Source of the DNA: Deinococcus sp. YIM 134068
GTDB lineage: Bacteria; Deinococcota; Deinococci; Deinococcales; Deinococcaceae
Assembly: GCF_036543075.1 (NCBI RefSeq)
Contig: NZ_JAZHPF010000011.1
Span: 54,951-118,950, forward strand
Direction: 5' to 3'
DNA length: 64,000 nucleotides
The notes beneath the pieces are model-generated. The model worked only from the letters and a program-made list of their open reading frames with translations, was not told the origin of the DNA and ran no database searches. Position 1 is the stretch's first letter. The number at the start of each line of letters is the position of its first letter. Positions 42,360-53,520 of the stretch are shown here, piece after piece. A program made the position numbers and the translations under genes.

Positions 42360-44417
42360 ATGAGCGACCTCAAGAAACTCCCGCTGGCGCTGTTGGTCCT
42401 CGGCCTGGCCGCTTGGGCGGGAGGCGTTCAGACTCAACCTGATAAGGAGAGCCACGTCTTTCAGGGGGAGGTCGTTCCAGTGTCCTCTCTGGAGGAGGAG
42501 CCGCCCGTCTTAAAGGTGGGAGGAAAGCGTGGGCCTGCATGTTCAGGAACGCCCCGTCAGTGGACGTGTGCAGTGCCCAAAGATGCCGCCCTCGGGGAGC
42601 AAGATGTCAGCTTGGTCAGGGTGAAAGATGGGAAGGAGGATGTCCTCGGCACCTGGGTAGTTCTTCCAGGGGACTTCGGCCTCCTCCTTCAAACGGAGCA
42701 AGTTAAGCCGACTTCCCTAAGTCCTTCAATCAACCGCACTGCCTCAGAATTGATCGTCAATGTACTGCCTCGGGCCTCCGCTTCAGACTCCTCGATTAGT
42801 GTCGAGGAAGTAAACAATATTCTGAATAGAGAATTTAAATCTCCGAGGCGGCTACAACCGTTCGACATTCGGGAGCGTCAATTGAATGACGGAAGCCTTT
42901 TATTCTTTATGGATGAACTTGAGCAATTACCTGATGGATTAAGAGGAACACTCGGGGATGTTTCTAGCCCTCTTACTGTAAATCAATTCTCTCCCATAAG
43001 GGGTCTTCCACAAATCAATACATCACGCCTTCCTATTTGGCAACTCCCGTTGAATCAAGGAATACGTCGCTCAATCAAACCTCCTCTCAACTCTAATATA
43101 GATTTGTCCAATTTAAAAGCACGATTCCCGTCATTATTTAAGGATAGAGGAGAGGCTGGACTTGGTTCACTTATAAATCAGTTGAAAGTACCCACGCTGG
43201 TCTTTCAGCCAAATGACCGAGTAATTAATCTGCTACGTAAGGATAATAATTCACCCCTCGCGTGTACTACGCCGCTCGAGAGATTCACTTCAACAGAGGG
43301 CACGAGCCGCGACATTGATCTTCTTCGAAAACTCTTTGTATCGAATGGTCTTGCATCAAATATCATTGCCACAAGAGAGCCTAATATTGGGGACTCACCT
43401 TCTTCGACAGCCCATCTGAATAAGAGCGACGAGGATAAGTTGAACGATATAGACGGCGCTGGGGTGAATAGGGCAAACGCCGAAGCCATAGGATCAAGAG
43501 AAACAGCCTCTCCCTCTCAACAGCCCATTATATACGTCGTCGATACCTTTGGTAAAGACAAGAACGGCGTCATGACAGACAGATATGCGGTGAAGAGAGG
43601 CATTTACATGGCGTACGGACATGGAGAGTATATTGGAAGAATCCTGAAAATGGCGTATCCCGAGGCAGCCGACGTGCAGTACATCCCGGCCTGCGACGCC
43701 GACGGCTCCTGCGAGACCGCCCTGGTCATTCAGGGCATCTGTCAGGCGGTCGCGGCACGTAAGGAGACCAAGCGTCCCGTCATCGTCAATCTGAGCCTGA
43801 GTACTCCTCTGCCCGGTCAATACCTCCTCGACGCCATGAAGTACGCCGCGCGAAACGGAGTTCTCTTCGTGGCGGGGCACGGCAACGTCGAGGACCAGGA
43901 AAACCAGAAGGGTTACTCCTGTTACACCCTGGTCGCAGGGGACCGCTGTCACCATTTTCCCGCAGATTGGAGCGCCCAACCGTCCCTCCCCCTGTCGCTT
44001 GCCTCGAGCATCGTGAGTGTCGGTGCCCTAGAATGGCTAGACGACGGGTGGCAGCCTGCGGAGTTCGGGCGGTTGCACGAGCCGGGCGGTCGGTTGGCCC
44101 CCGGAGTCTTGAACGTGCCCGCCGATGTCCTGGCTCCGAGCAGGTTCTACTTCGAATCCAGGCCCCCCAATCAAGTGACCCAGCAGGGACTTCAGGGTTT
44201 ACGGCTGGTCTACCGGGGAACCTCCTTTGCCACTCCGCTCGTGACGGGGCTGCTCGCCCAACGTGTAGCGGAAGGGCAGCAGGGCCTTCCCAAAGAGTGG
44301 GACAAGATCACTTCCGAGGTCGCAGATATATCAACAATTCCATCAACCTCTTCCCCAGGTGCGTCAATTTCCCCACAACCCCTCGATCTGACGGTTCACC
44401 CTCAGCCCCAACCCTAA
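42360..44417 (+). CDS. Secreted S8 (subtilisin-like) serine peptidase
   Basis: 685 residues. A signal peptide ([18 protein letters not shown]) is followed by about 370 residues of unassigned N-terminal region. The catalytic triad residues are D395 (IIYVVDTFG), H421 ([12 protein letters not shown]) and S622 ([15 protein letters not shown]), with [10 protein letters not shown] and [10 protein letters not shown] in between. In the latter the oxyanion Asn region reads AGHGN. DNA from about 42740 to 43670 is clearly less GC-rich than its flanks, and the change falls between the codons of H421 and S622. It is preceded by a BTAD-type regulator, a pairing that suggests induced secretion in response to a signal. 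Confidence 0.85.
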   Translation: MSDLKKLPLALLVLGLAAWAGGVQTQPDKESHVFQGEVVPVSSLEEEPPVLKVGGKRGPACSGTPRQWTCAVPKDAALGEQDVSLVRVKDGKEDVLGTWVVLPGDFGLLLQTEQVKPTSLSPSINRTASELIVNVLPRASASDSSISVEEVNNILNREFKSPRRLQPFDIRERQLNDGSLLFFMDELEQLPDGLRGTLGDVSSPLTVNQFSPIRGLPQINTSRLPIWQLPLNQGIRRSIKPPLNSNIDLSNLKARFPSLFKDRGEAGLGSLINQLKVPTLVFQPNDRVINLLRKDNNSPLACTTPLERFTSTEGTSRDIDLLRKLFVSNGLASNIIATREPNIGDSPSSTAHLNKSDEDKLNDIDGAGVNRANAEAIGSRETASPSQQPIIYVVDTFGKDKNGVMTDRYAVKRGIYMAYGHGEYIGRILKMAYPEAADVQYIPACDADGSCETALVIQGICQAVAARKETKRPVIVNLSLSTPLPGQYLLDAMKYAARNGVLFVAGHGNVEDQENQKGYSCYTLVAGDRCHHFPADWSAQPSLPLSLASSIVSVGALEWLDDGWQPAEFGRLHEPGGRLAPGVLNVPADVLAPSRFYFESRPPNQVTQQGLQGLRLVYRGTSFATPLVTGLLAQRVAEGQQGLPKEWDKITSEVADISTIPSTSSPGASISPQPLDLTVHPQPQP

Positions 44418-44426
44418 CCCCAGTAG

Positions 44427-44460
44427 AAGAAGGGGCGACCCACCCGTGGCCGCCCTTCCC
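44427..44460. terminator. Bidirectional stem-loop between the peptidase gene and gyrB
   Basis: GAAGGGGCGACC pairs with GGCCGCCCTTCC around a short loop, between convergent stop codons, with T/C-rich sequence on either side. Confidence 0.6.
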
Positions 44461-44473
44461 CTTGCGTTCTTCC

Positions 44474-46447
<1,974 letters not shown>

Positions 46448-46502
46448 GGTCCTCCCGGCACCCACTCCGGTCTCGGAGGGGCGCGTTCTCAATGGCGAGT
46501 TC

Positions 46503-46530
46503 GGAAAAAACGGGCGCTGGGTGCGCCCCC
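46503..46530 (-). terminator. Terminator-like hairpin plus T-run in the gyrB leader
   Basis: On the minus strand GGGCGC-ACCCA-GCGCCC followed by GTTTTTT. It lies between the gyrB promoter and the gyrB start codon, beginning only a few bases after the predicted +1. It may attenuate or stabilise gyrB mRNA, or end transcripts coming from the patatin gene. Confidence 0.55.
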
Positions 46531-46542
46531 GAAGGTTCAACT

Positions 46543-46571
46543 AGTATACTCCGCGAGTTGAAACGGGTCAA
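46543..46571 (-). promoter_or_regulatory. gyrB sigma-A promoter
   Basis: On the minus strand: -35 TTGACC (46566-46571), a 17-bp spacer, -10 TATACT (46543-46548). A near-consensus promoter. Predicted start of transcription is about 46536. Confidence 0.8.
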
Positions 46572-46576
46572 ATAGA

Positions 46577-46593
46577 TTACGCCCCAAACGTAA
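46577..46593 (-). promoter_or_regulatory. RDRM-like palindrome upstream of gyrB
   Basis: TTACGTTTGGGGCGTAA on the minus strand, 17 bp with TTACG/CGTAA arms, five bases upstream of the -35 box. The length and half-sites fit the Deinococcus radiation/desiccation response motif (TTATGTCATTGACATAA-like), the DdrO operator, which is known upstream of gyrB in D. radiodurans. Confidence 0.6.
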
Positions 46594-46655
46594 TAGGACG
46601 GTCCGAGTAAGGACGCGTCCAGAGGGGGCGGAACCGGCGCGGGGGAGGCTGGCGG

Positions 46656-48743
46656 CTAGAGGAAGGGGCGGTAGCGCAGCAGGCCGCGCACCTGTCGGAA
46701 GGACACCTTGTTCCAGGGGGTCGCGGCGGGGAAGAGGGCGTCTGGATCGGCGCGCACGGCCTGCCGGATCAACCCCGCCGTCCGGATGAGGGCGGCGAGG
46801 GCGTCGCGTTCCTCGGGGGTGAGGGAGGTCGGTGGGGTGTGGGAGGGGTACTGCCGCGCGTAGGCCACCAGCAGCTCCCCGAGGTCGGCGGTCACGTTGG
46901 GCCAGCGGGCCGCCGTCAGTCCCGCCGTGTTGCGGGGGTCGTCGCTGTCCGGGCCGAAGCGCTGCGCCAGCCGCCGGCCCGCGTCGGTGCCCTTGTCGAG
47001 CAGCCAGCGAATCCGGTCGGCGTCCATGCCCAGGTTCAGGCCGCCCACTCCCCGGGGCAGGGTGACGCTCACCACCCGCTCGGCGTAGCCCGGCAGGGTG
47101 AGCAGGCTGCTGTCGAACCAGTGGCGGGCCGACTCCACCAGCGAGACGGCGAACTCGGGAACGCTGCGGGTGGGCTGGTGGAAGGGCTGCCACGGCAGCG
47201 GCCCGGCCAGGAAGGCGGGGTGGTCGGTGCGGCGCGTCTGCAACCGGACGGCGAAGAGGGGCCGCTCGGGGATCACCTCGTCGAAGAGCATGAGAGGGAA
47301 GTTGCTCGTCAGCCCGCCGTCGCTGAACAGGCAGGGAAGGACGCGCACCCGGCGCTCGTGGTCCTTCCACCTGTCCGGCGGCAGCCCGTCCCCACCGAAG
47401 CGGCGCGACCACATGGGCCGGAAGTCGGGGTGGCTGAGCTGCTCGTCCCGGCGGCCCCATTGCAGGAAGTACAGCGGCAGGGCGCTGAACAGCCCCGGAA
47501 AGCTCATGCTCAGGCGCGTGGCGACGAGGACGGGCAGATGCTCTTCCGGCGGCAGGCGGTAGTACGTCCAGCCCTCCCGGCCCGGCGGAGGCGCGAGGCC
47601 GGGATCGAGATACATCCGCTCGGCGTGTGCCGTCAGGTGCGCCAGCACCTCCGGGGGGAAGAAGCGGCCCCACTCGTCGGGACGGAAGTAGAAGTCCTTG
47701 TGGTCCGCGCTGCGCTGGTTGAGCGGCAGCACGTAGGGCCGCTGGCGGGTGAGGCAGGTACTCACGAGCTTGAGTTCCACGTCCCGCTCCCTCAGGTCCC
47801 CGAAGGTGAGGACGCCGCCCGGACGGCCCGCCAGCGCCTGTAACTCGCGGTGCAGCCAGGGCGTGAGACGGGAAGGCTCGCCCCCACCGTAGCCCGTGGC
47901 GAGACCGAAGCCGTTGTCCACGAGGGTGGCGTGCGCCCCGTGCAGGCCCGCTCGCGCGGCCCCGAGCAGCAGGGGCGCGGCCTCCCGCAGCGAGGCGAGC
48001 GCTCGCCGGGCGAGCTGGCCGGCCAGCACGCCCAGCACGACGAGGGGAACGAGCGCGGCGAGGACGGCGGCGATCTCGGCGGGCAGGAGGAGAACCGCCA
48101 GCCGGAAGCTTCCCCACGCGAGGAGGGCCGAGCCGAGAAGGACCGCCACCCCCGCCCCCACCGGATGCCCGGCCAGCCGCGAGAGCGCCGAGTCGGGCAC
48201 CTCGTCGCCGAGCAGGGGCCGGACCTCCTCGGCCCACCCCCCGGCCTCGGCCCGGCGGGCCAGCAGGGCCAGCACCCCGGGGGCGCGCAGCACCTCCCGC
48301 GCCCGCGCCGCGTGGGGCCGCGCGCCCAGCTCCCGCAGCAGGGGCCGCAGTGCCGCCCGCGCGTCGCCCCGCAGCCCGCCCCGCAACGCCTCGAAGAGAG
48401 GGGCGGTCGCCTCGTCCGGCGCGAAGAGGCCCTCCAGCACGCGGGGGCCGTCCGGCTGGTCGGGGTGCAGGGGGGCCGCCAGCCGCGTACCCAGCGCGTG
48501 CAGCGTCTCGAAGGGACGCAGGGGGTGGGGGTCTTTCGCCGTGATCAGGTCCTGGCGTCGCAGCTCCGCCGCCGCGAGCAGGGCCGCCGAGATCGCCCCC
48601 GCCGACGTGCCGCCGACGCGGCGAAACCGGAACGTCCGCGCCAGCTCGCAGACGACGGGCGGGTAGACCACGCCGCTCGTCACGCCGCCCTGCATGACGA
48701 GATCGGCCTCGGGCAGAGGTGGGGTCGCGGTCGGCGGGATCAT
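46656..48743 (-). CDS. Patatin-like phospholipase
   Basis: 695 residues from the ATG at 48743. The catalytic Ser is S47 in RRVGGTSAGAISAAL, the glycine-rich oxyanion loop is MQGGVTSGVVYPPV, and the catalytic Asp is about D475 in LFSDGGLTSNFPL. Between them is a long insertion with two hydrophobic segments (about 193-250, AGVAVLLGSALLAWGSFRLAV and VLAALVPLVVLGVLAG), so the enzyme is probably membrane-bound. Patatins cleave acyl chains from phospholipids. The ATG overlaps the stop of the upstream membrane-protein gene by four bases. Confidence 0.85.
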   Translation of the reverse strand: MIPPTATPPLPEADLVMQGGVTSGVVYPPVVCELARTFRFRRVGGTSAGAISAALLAAAELRRQDLITAKDPHPLRPFETLHALGTRLAAPLHPDQPDGPRVLEGLFAPDEATAPLFEALRGGLRGDARAALRPLLRELGARPHAARAREVLRAPGVLALLARRAEAGGWAEEVRPLLGDEVPDSALSRLAGHPVGAGVAVLLGSALLAWGSFRLAVLLLPAEIAAVLAALVPLVVLGVLAGQLARRALASLREAAPLLLGAARAGLHGAHATLVDNGFGLATGYGGGEPSRLTPWLHRELQALAGRPGGVLTFGDLRERDVELKLVSTCLTRQRPYVLPLNQRSADHKDFYFRPDEWGRFFPPEVLAHLTAHAERMYLDPGLAPPPGREGWTYYRLPPEEHLPVLVATRLSMSFPGLFSALPLYFLQWGRRDEQLSHPDFRPMWSRRFGGDGLPPDRWKDHERRVRVLPCLFSDGGLTSNFPLMLFDEVIPERPLFAVRLQTRRTDHPAFLAGPLPWQPFHQPTRSVPEFAVSLVESARHWFDSSLLTLPGYAERVVSVTLPRGVGGLNLGMDADRIRWLLDKGTDAGRRLAQRFGPDSDDPRNTAGLTAARWPNVTADLGELLVAYARQYPSHTPPTSLTPEERDALAALIRTAGLIRQAVRADPDALFPAATPWNKVSFRQVRGLLRYRPFL

Positions 48744-50650
48744 GCGGTCTGCCCTCCGGACCGCGGGCGGCGCAGCAGGCCGGGCACAAGCGCGCTGCCG
48801 CTGAGCTGCCGGCGAAACACGCCCTCGATCAGCGCCGCCGCCGCGAAGCCGCCCGTGCCCCCCGCAAGCGCCCACGCGTAGTCCAGCGGCACGCGGCCCC
48901 ACGTCGCGTTCTCGAAATACAGCGCCCTGAGGCCGACGATGCAGGCGACCACCAGCGTGAAGGCCAGCAGCGGCAGGGTGAAGAAGCGCACCTCCAGATT
49001 CGCCCGCTCCTGCGCGCGGCCCAGGGGACCGGAACGCCGCGCCGCCGCCGGGGGGTCGTCGCCCGCCCCTAGCCCCGCCGGGGTCAGCCCCGGTGAGCCG
49101 CCCACGAGCGCGGCGATCAGGCCGTCGCCCAGCGCCACCACCCGCGCCGTGTAGGCGTCGATCTCCCCCGCGCTCCCGCCCCCGGGCGCGACCTCGAACA
49201 GCAGGCGCTCCAGCACCCGCCGGGCGGCGGTGGCCCCGGCGCGCGGGACGGGCGAGAGCGTGGGGATGAGGGCGCTCAGGCGCGGCAGCCCCAGGCGCTC
49301 CACGGTCCGGGCCAGGCGCAGGGCCGCCCGCAGGCTCGCCACCACGTCCTCGGCGCGCGAGACCGGCACCCGCCGGGAGTCCACGCCCAGGCCACGCCCG
49401 GCCACCGTCTGCTGTAGAAAGCCCAGCACGCGGGCCTGGGTACCGGCGGGCTGGACGGGCCAGGCGGGGACGTACCCGGAGAACGGGCCGATCTGCCCGT
49501 TCAGGGTGGCGACCGACCGTGACAGGCGACCGTACACGTCCTCCGGGGGCAGCAACGCCCGCCAGGCGTCCAGCGCCCGCCAGCGGTCTTGCAGCTCTGA
49601 GAAGGGCTGGGCGGGCGAGATGTCCAGCCCCCGCCGCAGCGCCCGGCGGTCCACGTCCAGCCTGAACACCACGGCGGGAGCGGGCGGCACGGCCAGGGGA
49701 GAGGGCACGGCCAGCGCGGGCGGCTGCCGGAGGCTCATCCCCTGTTCCCGGATCGCCAACCCGAGCGCCTTTTTCTCGCGGTGGCGGTCGACGAGGAACT
49801 TCAGCAGGGCGGGCAGCAGCAGCCCCGCCGCGATCAGTCCCAGCGCCAGGCCCCAGTGTCGGCGGACGTTCACGGTCGCGGCCCGGGCCTCCCCCCCGAC
49901 CGGAAAGGCCCCGCCCCGGTACTCGCCCGGCCCCACGCGCGCCTCCCGAAAGCCCCGGAACCCTCCCGCACGTGAAAAACAGCCGGTGGCCGTCTCTCCG
50001 TCCGCGCTGAACAGGGCCACGGCGAGGGGTGCCCCCTCCGGACAGGCCACCGCCGCGGCCCGGCGAACCGTGTGCGTCACCGCCACGGGTGCGGCGGGCA
50101 GGGAAAGCGGGGGCGGCTGGCCGTCGAGCGTCAGGACCTCGCGCCAGCCGCCCAGCTCACGGGTCGTCACCTCCACCCGAACCGTCTGGTCCCCCGTCCG
50201 GACCGCGCCGGGCCTCAGGCAGAGCGTGTCGCCGCTGCCGAGGGGTGCTTCGGTCCCAGTGCTTGCGGTGCCGTCGCCCTCGCAACGGGCACCCGGCGTC
50301 ACGTCGAGGCGACGGACCTCTCCCCCCGGTGAGCGGCCCCGGATCACCACCTGCAACGGAAACGCGGACGCGTTGCTCAGCAGCGCTGCCGTGCCGTCCG
50401 CGTTCGGGGTGAGGCTCAGGGGCGGGGTGGCCTCACGGGTCGTCTGGGGGACGGGGGGGGTGTTCTTACTCCTCTCCGGACCGGCGGTGGAGCCGGGGTT
50501 GGATGCCCCCTGGGCCGGAGGGGAGGGGAGTGGCGTCGTGGTCTGTGCCGAGACCGGGGCCGTCGCCGCGCTCCACAGCAGCAGCGCGGCGGCGAGTCGT
50601 TCGTGAGCGGGTCGTCCGTGAGCTGGCCTCCTGCTCCTGCCCTGTTCCAT
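48740..50650 (-). CDS. Signal-peptide-bearing membrane protein of unknown function
   Basis: 636 residues from the ATG at 50650 (AGGAGGGG upstream). The signal peptide (about 1-35) ends LLLWSAATAPVSA. A proline/threonine-rich stretch is followed by an exported beta-rich domain (LSLTPNADGTAALLSNASAFPL, LCLRPGAVRTGDQTVRVEV). A membrane helix (GLALGLIAAGLLLPALLKFLV, about 275-300), a cytoplasmic helical region, and two C-terminal membrane helices (FFTLPLLAFTLVVACIVGL, WALAGGTGGFAAAALIEGVF) follow. No family is recognised. Translationally coupled to the patatin gene. Confidence 0.7.
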   Translation of the reverse strand: MEQGRSRRPAHGRPAHERLAAALLLWSAATAPVSAQTTTPLPSPPAQGASNPGSTAGPERSKNTPPVPQTTREATPPLSLTPNADGTAALLSNASAFPLQVVIRGRSPGGEVRRLDVTPGARCEGDGTASTGTEAPLGSGDTLCLRPGAVRTGDQTVRVEVTTRELGGWREVLTLDGQPPPLSLPAAPVAVTHTVRRAAAVACPEGAPLAVALFSADGETATGCFSRAGGFRGFREARVGPGEYRGGAFPVGGEARAATVNVRRHWGLALGLIAAGLLLPALLKFLVDRHREKKALGLAIREQGMSLRQPPALAVPSPLAVPPAPAVVFRLDVDRRALRRGLDISPAQPFSELQDRWRALDAWRALLPPEDVYGRLSRSVATLNGQIGPFSGYVPAWPVQPAGTQARVLGFLQQTVAGRGLGVDSRRVPVSRAEDVVASLRAALRLARTVERLGLPRLSALIPTLSPVPRAGATAARRVLERLLFEVAPGGGSAGEIDAYTARVVALGDGLIAALVGGSPGLTPAGLGAGDDPPAAARRSGPLGRAQERANLEVRFFTLPLLAFTLVVACIVGLRALYFENATWGRVPLDYAWALAGGTGGFAAAALIEGVFRRQLSGSALVPGLLRRPRSGGQTA

Positions 50651-50783
50651 ACGTCCCCTCCTGATCGGGCCGTTCCTGCCCGCCCGGATACAGCCTGCGC
50701 CGCCCCGCGTGACCGCGCCATGACCGGGGGAGGACCGCGTGGTGTTTGGCGTTCGGGGGGGCGCGCGGCACAATGGACTCCCG

Positions 50784-52790
50784 ATGCACCGCGCCGCCCC
50801 CCTCCTCGTCCTCGCCCTGCTCGCCCCCGGTGCCCATGTCGCCGCCTGCACCCTTCCCGCCGGACCGCTGCCCACGGGGACGCGGGCCGTCTTCATCCTC
50901 GACACGAGCGGGAGCATGCGCGGCATCGGCGACGGGCGGGCGGATATCTTCGAGGGGGTGAAGGCCGCCGTGAACCGCTACGTGCGGGTGGCGCGGCCCC
51001 GGCGGGTGGAACTCGTGACCTTCGACACGGGGCCGCGTCCCGCGCGGGGATACACTCTACCGGGGGACGCCGCGCGCTGGAACCGTGACCTCGCCGCCCT
51101 GCGCGCCGACGGGCAGAACACGTACCTCTACCGCAGCGTGGCCCGCGCGCTGACGCCGCTGACGACCCGCGAGCGGTACGCCACGACCGTCTTCGTCCTC
51201 ACCGACGGCATCGACAACGACCCCGACCCCCGTGTGAGCGCCGCCCGCGCGCTGGCCGCCTTCCGGGAGCGCGGCCCGCTGGACACGCTGCATTACGTCG
51301 CCCTGGGCACCGAGATTCCCGCCGCCGCCCGCGCCGCGCTGGGGGCGAGCGGCTACGGCGCGGGCCTCACTGTCCCCGTCGGGGGGGTGCCGGACCTGAC
51401 GCGGCTGGGCGGGGCGCTCCTGAGCGTGCGCGACCCGGCGCGCGTGCCCGTGCCCTTCCCCGATGGCACGCCCCTCACGCTGGATGTGGGGGCGGCGGGG
51501 GAGCGGGTGCGCCTCGCGGACGACCGGGCGGTGGGCGGCCTCGCGCGCCTGAGCGTGGAGGGGCAACTTCCGCCCGGCACGCCCGCCCTGCTGTGCGCCG
51601 CGCCGACGGGGAGGAGAGGGACGGAGCGCCGCGTCCTCCTGCGCCTGAACGTGGGCACGCCACCCCGCCTCGCCTGGCTCAACCCCGGTGCCGACCGCAC
51701 CCTCGCGGCGGGGGAGACGGTCACGCTGCGCCTCCGGGTGGGGGAGGGGGCGGAGAGGGCGGCTTTGGAGGTCCCGCCGGGCACCGGGCTGGTGGGCGAC
51801 CTCGTGCGCCTTCCCGGTGGGCGGGAGGTCGCCGTGCGGCTCACGAACGCGGGGCTGGAGCCGGGGCGCTCGGTGACGCCGGTCCTGAACCTCGTGGGCG
51901 GGCGCGGTGTTCCTCTGGCCTCCATCACGGGGGATACGGGCGGGCGGGCCGTCCCGGTCGTCGTCCTCAACCGCACGTCGCCCACTCCCCCGCCCGACCC
52001 GTCGTCCCCGAATGGCTCCAGCCTGGAGGGGGACCCGCGTTTCCCGCCGCGCCTGCTCGCCATCCTGGGCGGTCTCCTCGTCCTCGGGCTGCTCGCCGCG
52101 CTCCTGCTCGTGGCCCGCCGCCGCCCGCGCATCCGGCTCCGCCGCGCCGTTCCCGTTCCCGTCTCCGTGCCGCCCGCCGCCCCTCCCCCGACCGTCGAGG
52201 GTCTCCAGTACCGCGAGGACCGCACCCTGGCGCTCGTGGGGCGTGACGGGCTGGTGACGGCGGTGCCCATCCCGCTCGGCGGCCCCTTCGATCTGGGGCA
52301 GGTGGGCCGGGTGCCGCACCTGAGCGGGCTGCGGCTGGAGCAGGATCAGGGCGGCCTGCGCGTGCGCCGCGTGCCCGCCGACCTGGAGGTGAGCCAGGGT
52401 GCCCGCCTGCTCGCCGAGGGGGACACCGTGCGGCCCGGCACGCTGCTCGGCGTCGCGGTGGCGCGGCCCGCCCGCTCGCCGTGGCCGCCGCTGGGCACCC
52501 TCGTCGGGCTGGGGCTGCCGCTGCGGCTGCGCGCCGACGGGGTGACGCTCCATGTGGTCGGCCCCTACGGCGATCACGCGCTGACCCTGCACCCTGGCAC
52601 GACGGACCTCGGCGTGGTGCTGGGAGCACCCGTCCTGAACGGTCTCAAGGTCGCGCCGAGCGGCCCGCATATCCTCCTCGCGGACGTGCCCGCGTCCCTC
52701 ACCGTTCGCCGCGCCCCGGACACCACGCCGTTGCGACCGGGGACGTACCTGCCGACGGAGGCGCATCTCGATCTTCCAGAGGAGGGGTGA
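50784..52790 (+). CDS. Secreted/membrane von Willebrand A domain protein
   Basis: 668 residues from the ATG at 50784 (a longer GTG start at 50739 adds no conserved sequence). A signal peptide [21 protein letters not shown] is followed by a VWA domain with a complete MIDAS (D40-T-S-G-S44, then the TDGIDND loop). Two beta-rich segments follow, then a membrane helix ([24 protein letters not shown], about 420-445) and a cytoplasmic C-terminal region of beta-sheet type that may be FHA- or PilZ-like (unassigned). It is divergent from the membrane-protein/patatin pair across a 133-bp shared promoter region. Confidence 0.8.
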   Translation: MHRAAPLLVLALLAPGAHVAACTLPAGPLPTGTRAVFILDTSGSMRGIGDGRADIFEGVKAAVNRYVRVARPRRVELVTFDTGPRPARGYTLPGDAARWNRDLAALRADGQNTYLYRSVARALTPLTTRERYATTVFVLTDGIDNDPDPRVSAARALAAFRERGPLDTLHYVALGTEIPAAARAALGASGYGAGLTVPVGGVPDLTRLGGALLSVRDPARVPVPFPDGTPLTLDVGAAGERVRLADDRAVGGLARLSVEGQLPPGTPALLCAAPTGRRGTERRVLLRLNVGTPPRLAWLNPGADRTLAAGETVTLRLRVGEGAERAALEVPPGTGLVGDLVRLPGGREVAVRLTNAGLEPGRSVTPVLNLVGGRGVPLASITGDTGGRAVPVVVLNRTSPTPPPDPSSPNGSSLEGDPRFPPRLLAILGGLLVLGLLAALLLVARRRPRIRLRRAVPVPVSVPPAAPPPTVEGLQYREDRTLALVGRDGLVTAVPIPLGGPFDLGQVGRVPHLSGLRLEQDQGGLRVRRVPADLEVSQGARLLAEGDTVRPGTLLGVAVARPARSPWPPLGTLVGLGLPLRLRADGVTLHVVGPYGDHALTLHPGTTDLGVVLGAPVLNGLKVAPSGPHILLADVPASLTVRRAPDTTPLRPGTYLPTEAHLDLPEEG

Positions 52791-52791
52791 G

Positions 52792-52822
52792 GGGCGGCCA
52801 GCGGCCAGCTTCCAGCCGCCAG
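52792..52822. repeat. Family B repeat
   Basis: GCGGCCAGCGGCCAGC and TTCCAGCCGCCAGCG units after the VWA gene. Confidence 0.7.
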
Positions 52823-52914
52823 CGACGGAGGCTGTGAGTTCGAGTAGGACACTATTTTTCACCCGCCCGCCCCACCCTGGACGGATGCCCCCTGTCCGTG
52901 GGGAGGGGCCGCGT

Positions 52915-52920
52915 TACGCT
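52915..52920 (+). promoter_or_regulatory. -10 box TACGCT of the small membrane protein gene
   Basis: TACGCT with seven bases (GAGGGGT) to the ATG at 52928. Those seven bases could also serve as a weak Shine-Dalgarno sequence. Confidence 0.4.
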
Positions 52921-52927
52921 GAGGGGT

Positions 52928-53410
52928 ATGGAGTTCCTGCGGCTCGTTCACGGGTATCAGTTCGGCAGCTCGCTCGCCCTGCTGTTTCCCACGCCCTTTG
53001 CGCTCGCCACGCTGATCCTCTTCGTGTGGAGCCTCGGCCCGGCGCTGAGGGGAACGGTCCGCACCTCCTTCCTCGTCGGCCTGCGGGTGGTGTGGGCCTT
53101 GACCCTGATTCCCGCCGTGACGGGCGTGATCCTCTCGGTCGGCGGCGCGAAGGTGCCGAGCGCGACGAATGTCGGCGGCGGCCTGACGAAGTACGGCCTG
53201 CCCTACGACCCCTCCCGCGACTGGGAACACTGGATGTACACGGCCTTTGCCCTCCTGAGCCTCTACGTCATCGAGGTGCTGGTGAAGGGCCGCATGATCG
53301 AACATAGGCAGGGCTTGCGCTTCCTGCCCGTCGCCACGCTGTTTCTCTACGGGGTGGCCTACATGGTCGGGCGCGTGGCCGTGTTGCCGGGGAGTACGCC
53401 GGGGACGTGA
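52928..53410 (+). CDS. Small integral membrane protein, unknown function
   Basis: 160 residues from the ATG at 52928. Four hydrophobic segments: SLALLFPTPFALATLILFVW, TSFLVGLRVVWALTLIPAV, WMYTAFALLSLYVIEVLV and LPVATLFLYGVAYMVGRVAV. Loops are short apart from the one at about residues 70-95 (GGAKVPSATNVGGGLTKYG). No family is recognised. Flanked by repeat tracts at both ends. Confidence 0.65.
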   Translation: MEFLRLVHGYQFGSSLALLFPTPFALATLILFVWSLGPALRGTVRTSFLVGLRVVWALTLIPAVTGVILSVGGAKVPSATNVGGGLTKYGLPYDPSRDWEHWMYTAFALLSLYVIEVLVKGRMIEHRQGLRFLPVATLFLYGVAYMVGRVAVLPGSTPGT

Positions 53411-53506
53411 GGGAGCCGTCAGCCCTCAGCGGTCAGCTTTCAGCAAGGAGGGCCTTTGCCAAAGCTTCGGCGTTTCGGCTGACTGCTGAAAGCTGATGCC
53501 TGACCG
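53407..53506. repeat. Family B repeat, long inverted pair
   Basis: AGCCGTCAGCCCTCAGC and GGTCAGCTTTCAGC at 53409-53443 face inverted units GCTGACTGCTGAAAGC and TGATGCCTGACCGC at 53477-53506, so the whole tract can fold into one long hairpin. Confidence 0.8.
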
Positions 53507-53508
53507 CT

Positions 53509-53514
53509 TATCCT
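53509..53514 (+). promoter_or_regulatory. -10 box TATCCT of the kynB-like gene (leaderless)
   Basis: TATCCT, six C residues, ATG at 53521. Identical in layout to the mutS start. Confidence 0.55.
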
Positions 53515-53520
53515 CCCCCC

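Noticed and set aside
53411..53520. Small gene between the membrane protein and the kynB-like gene
   Set aside because: The open stretches are translated family B repeat and there is no ribosome-binding site.
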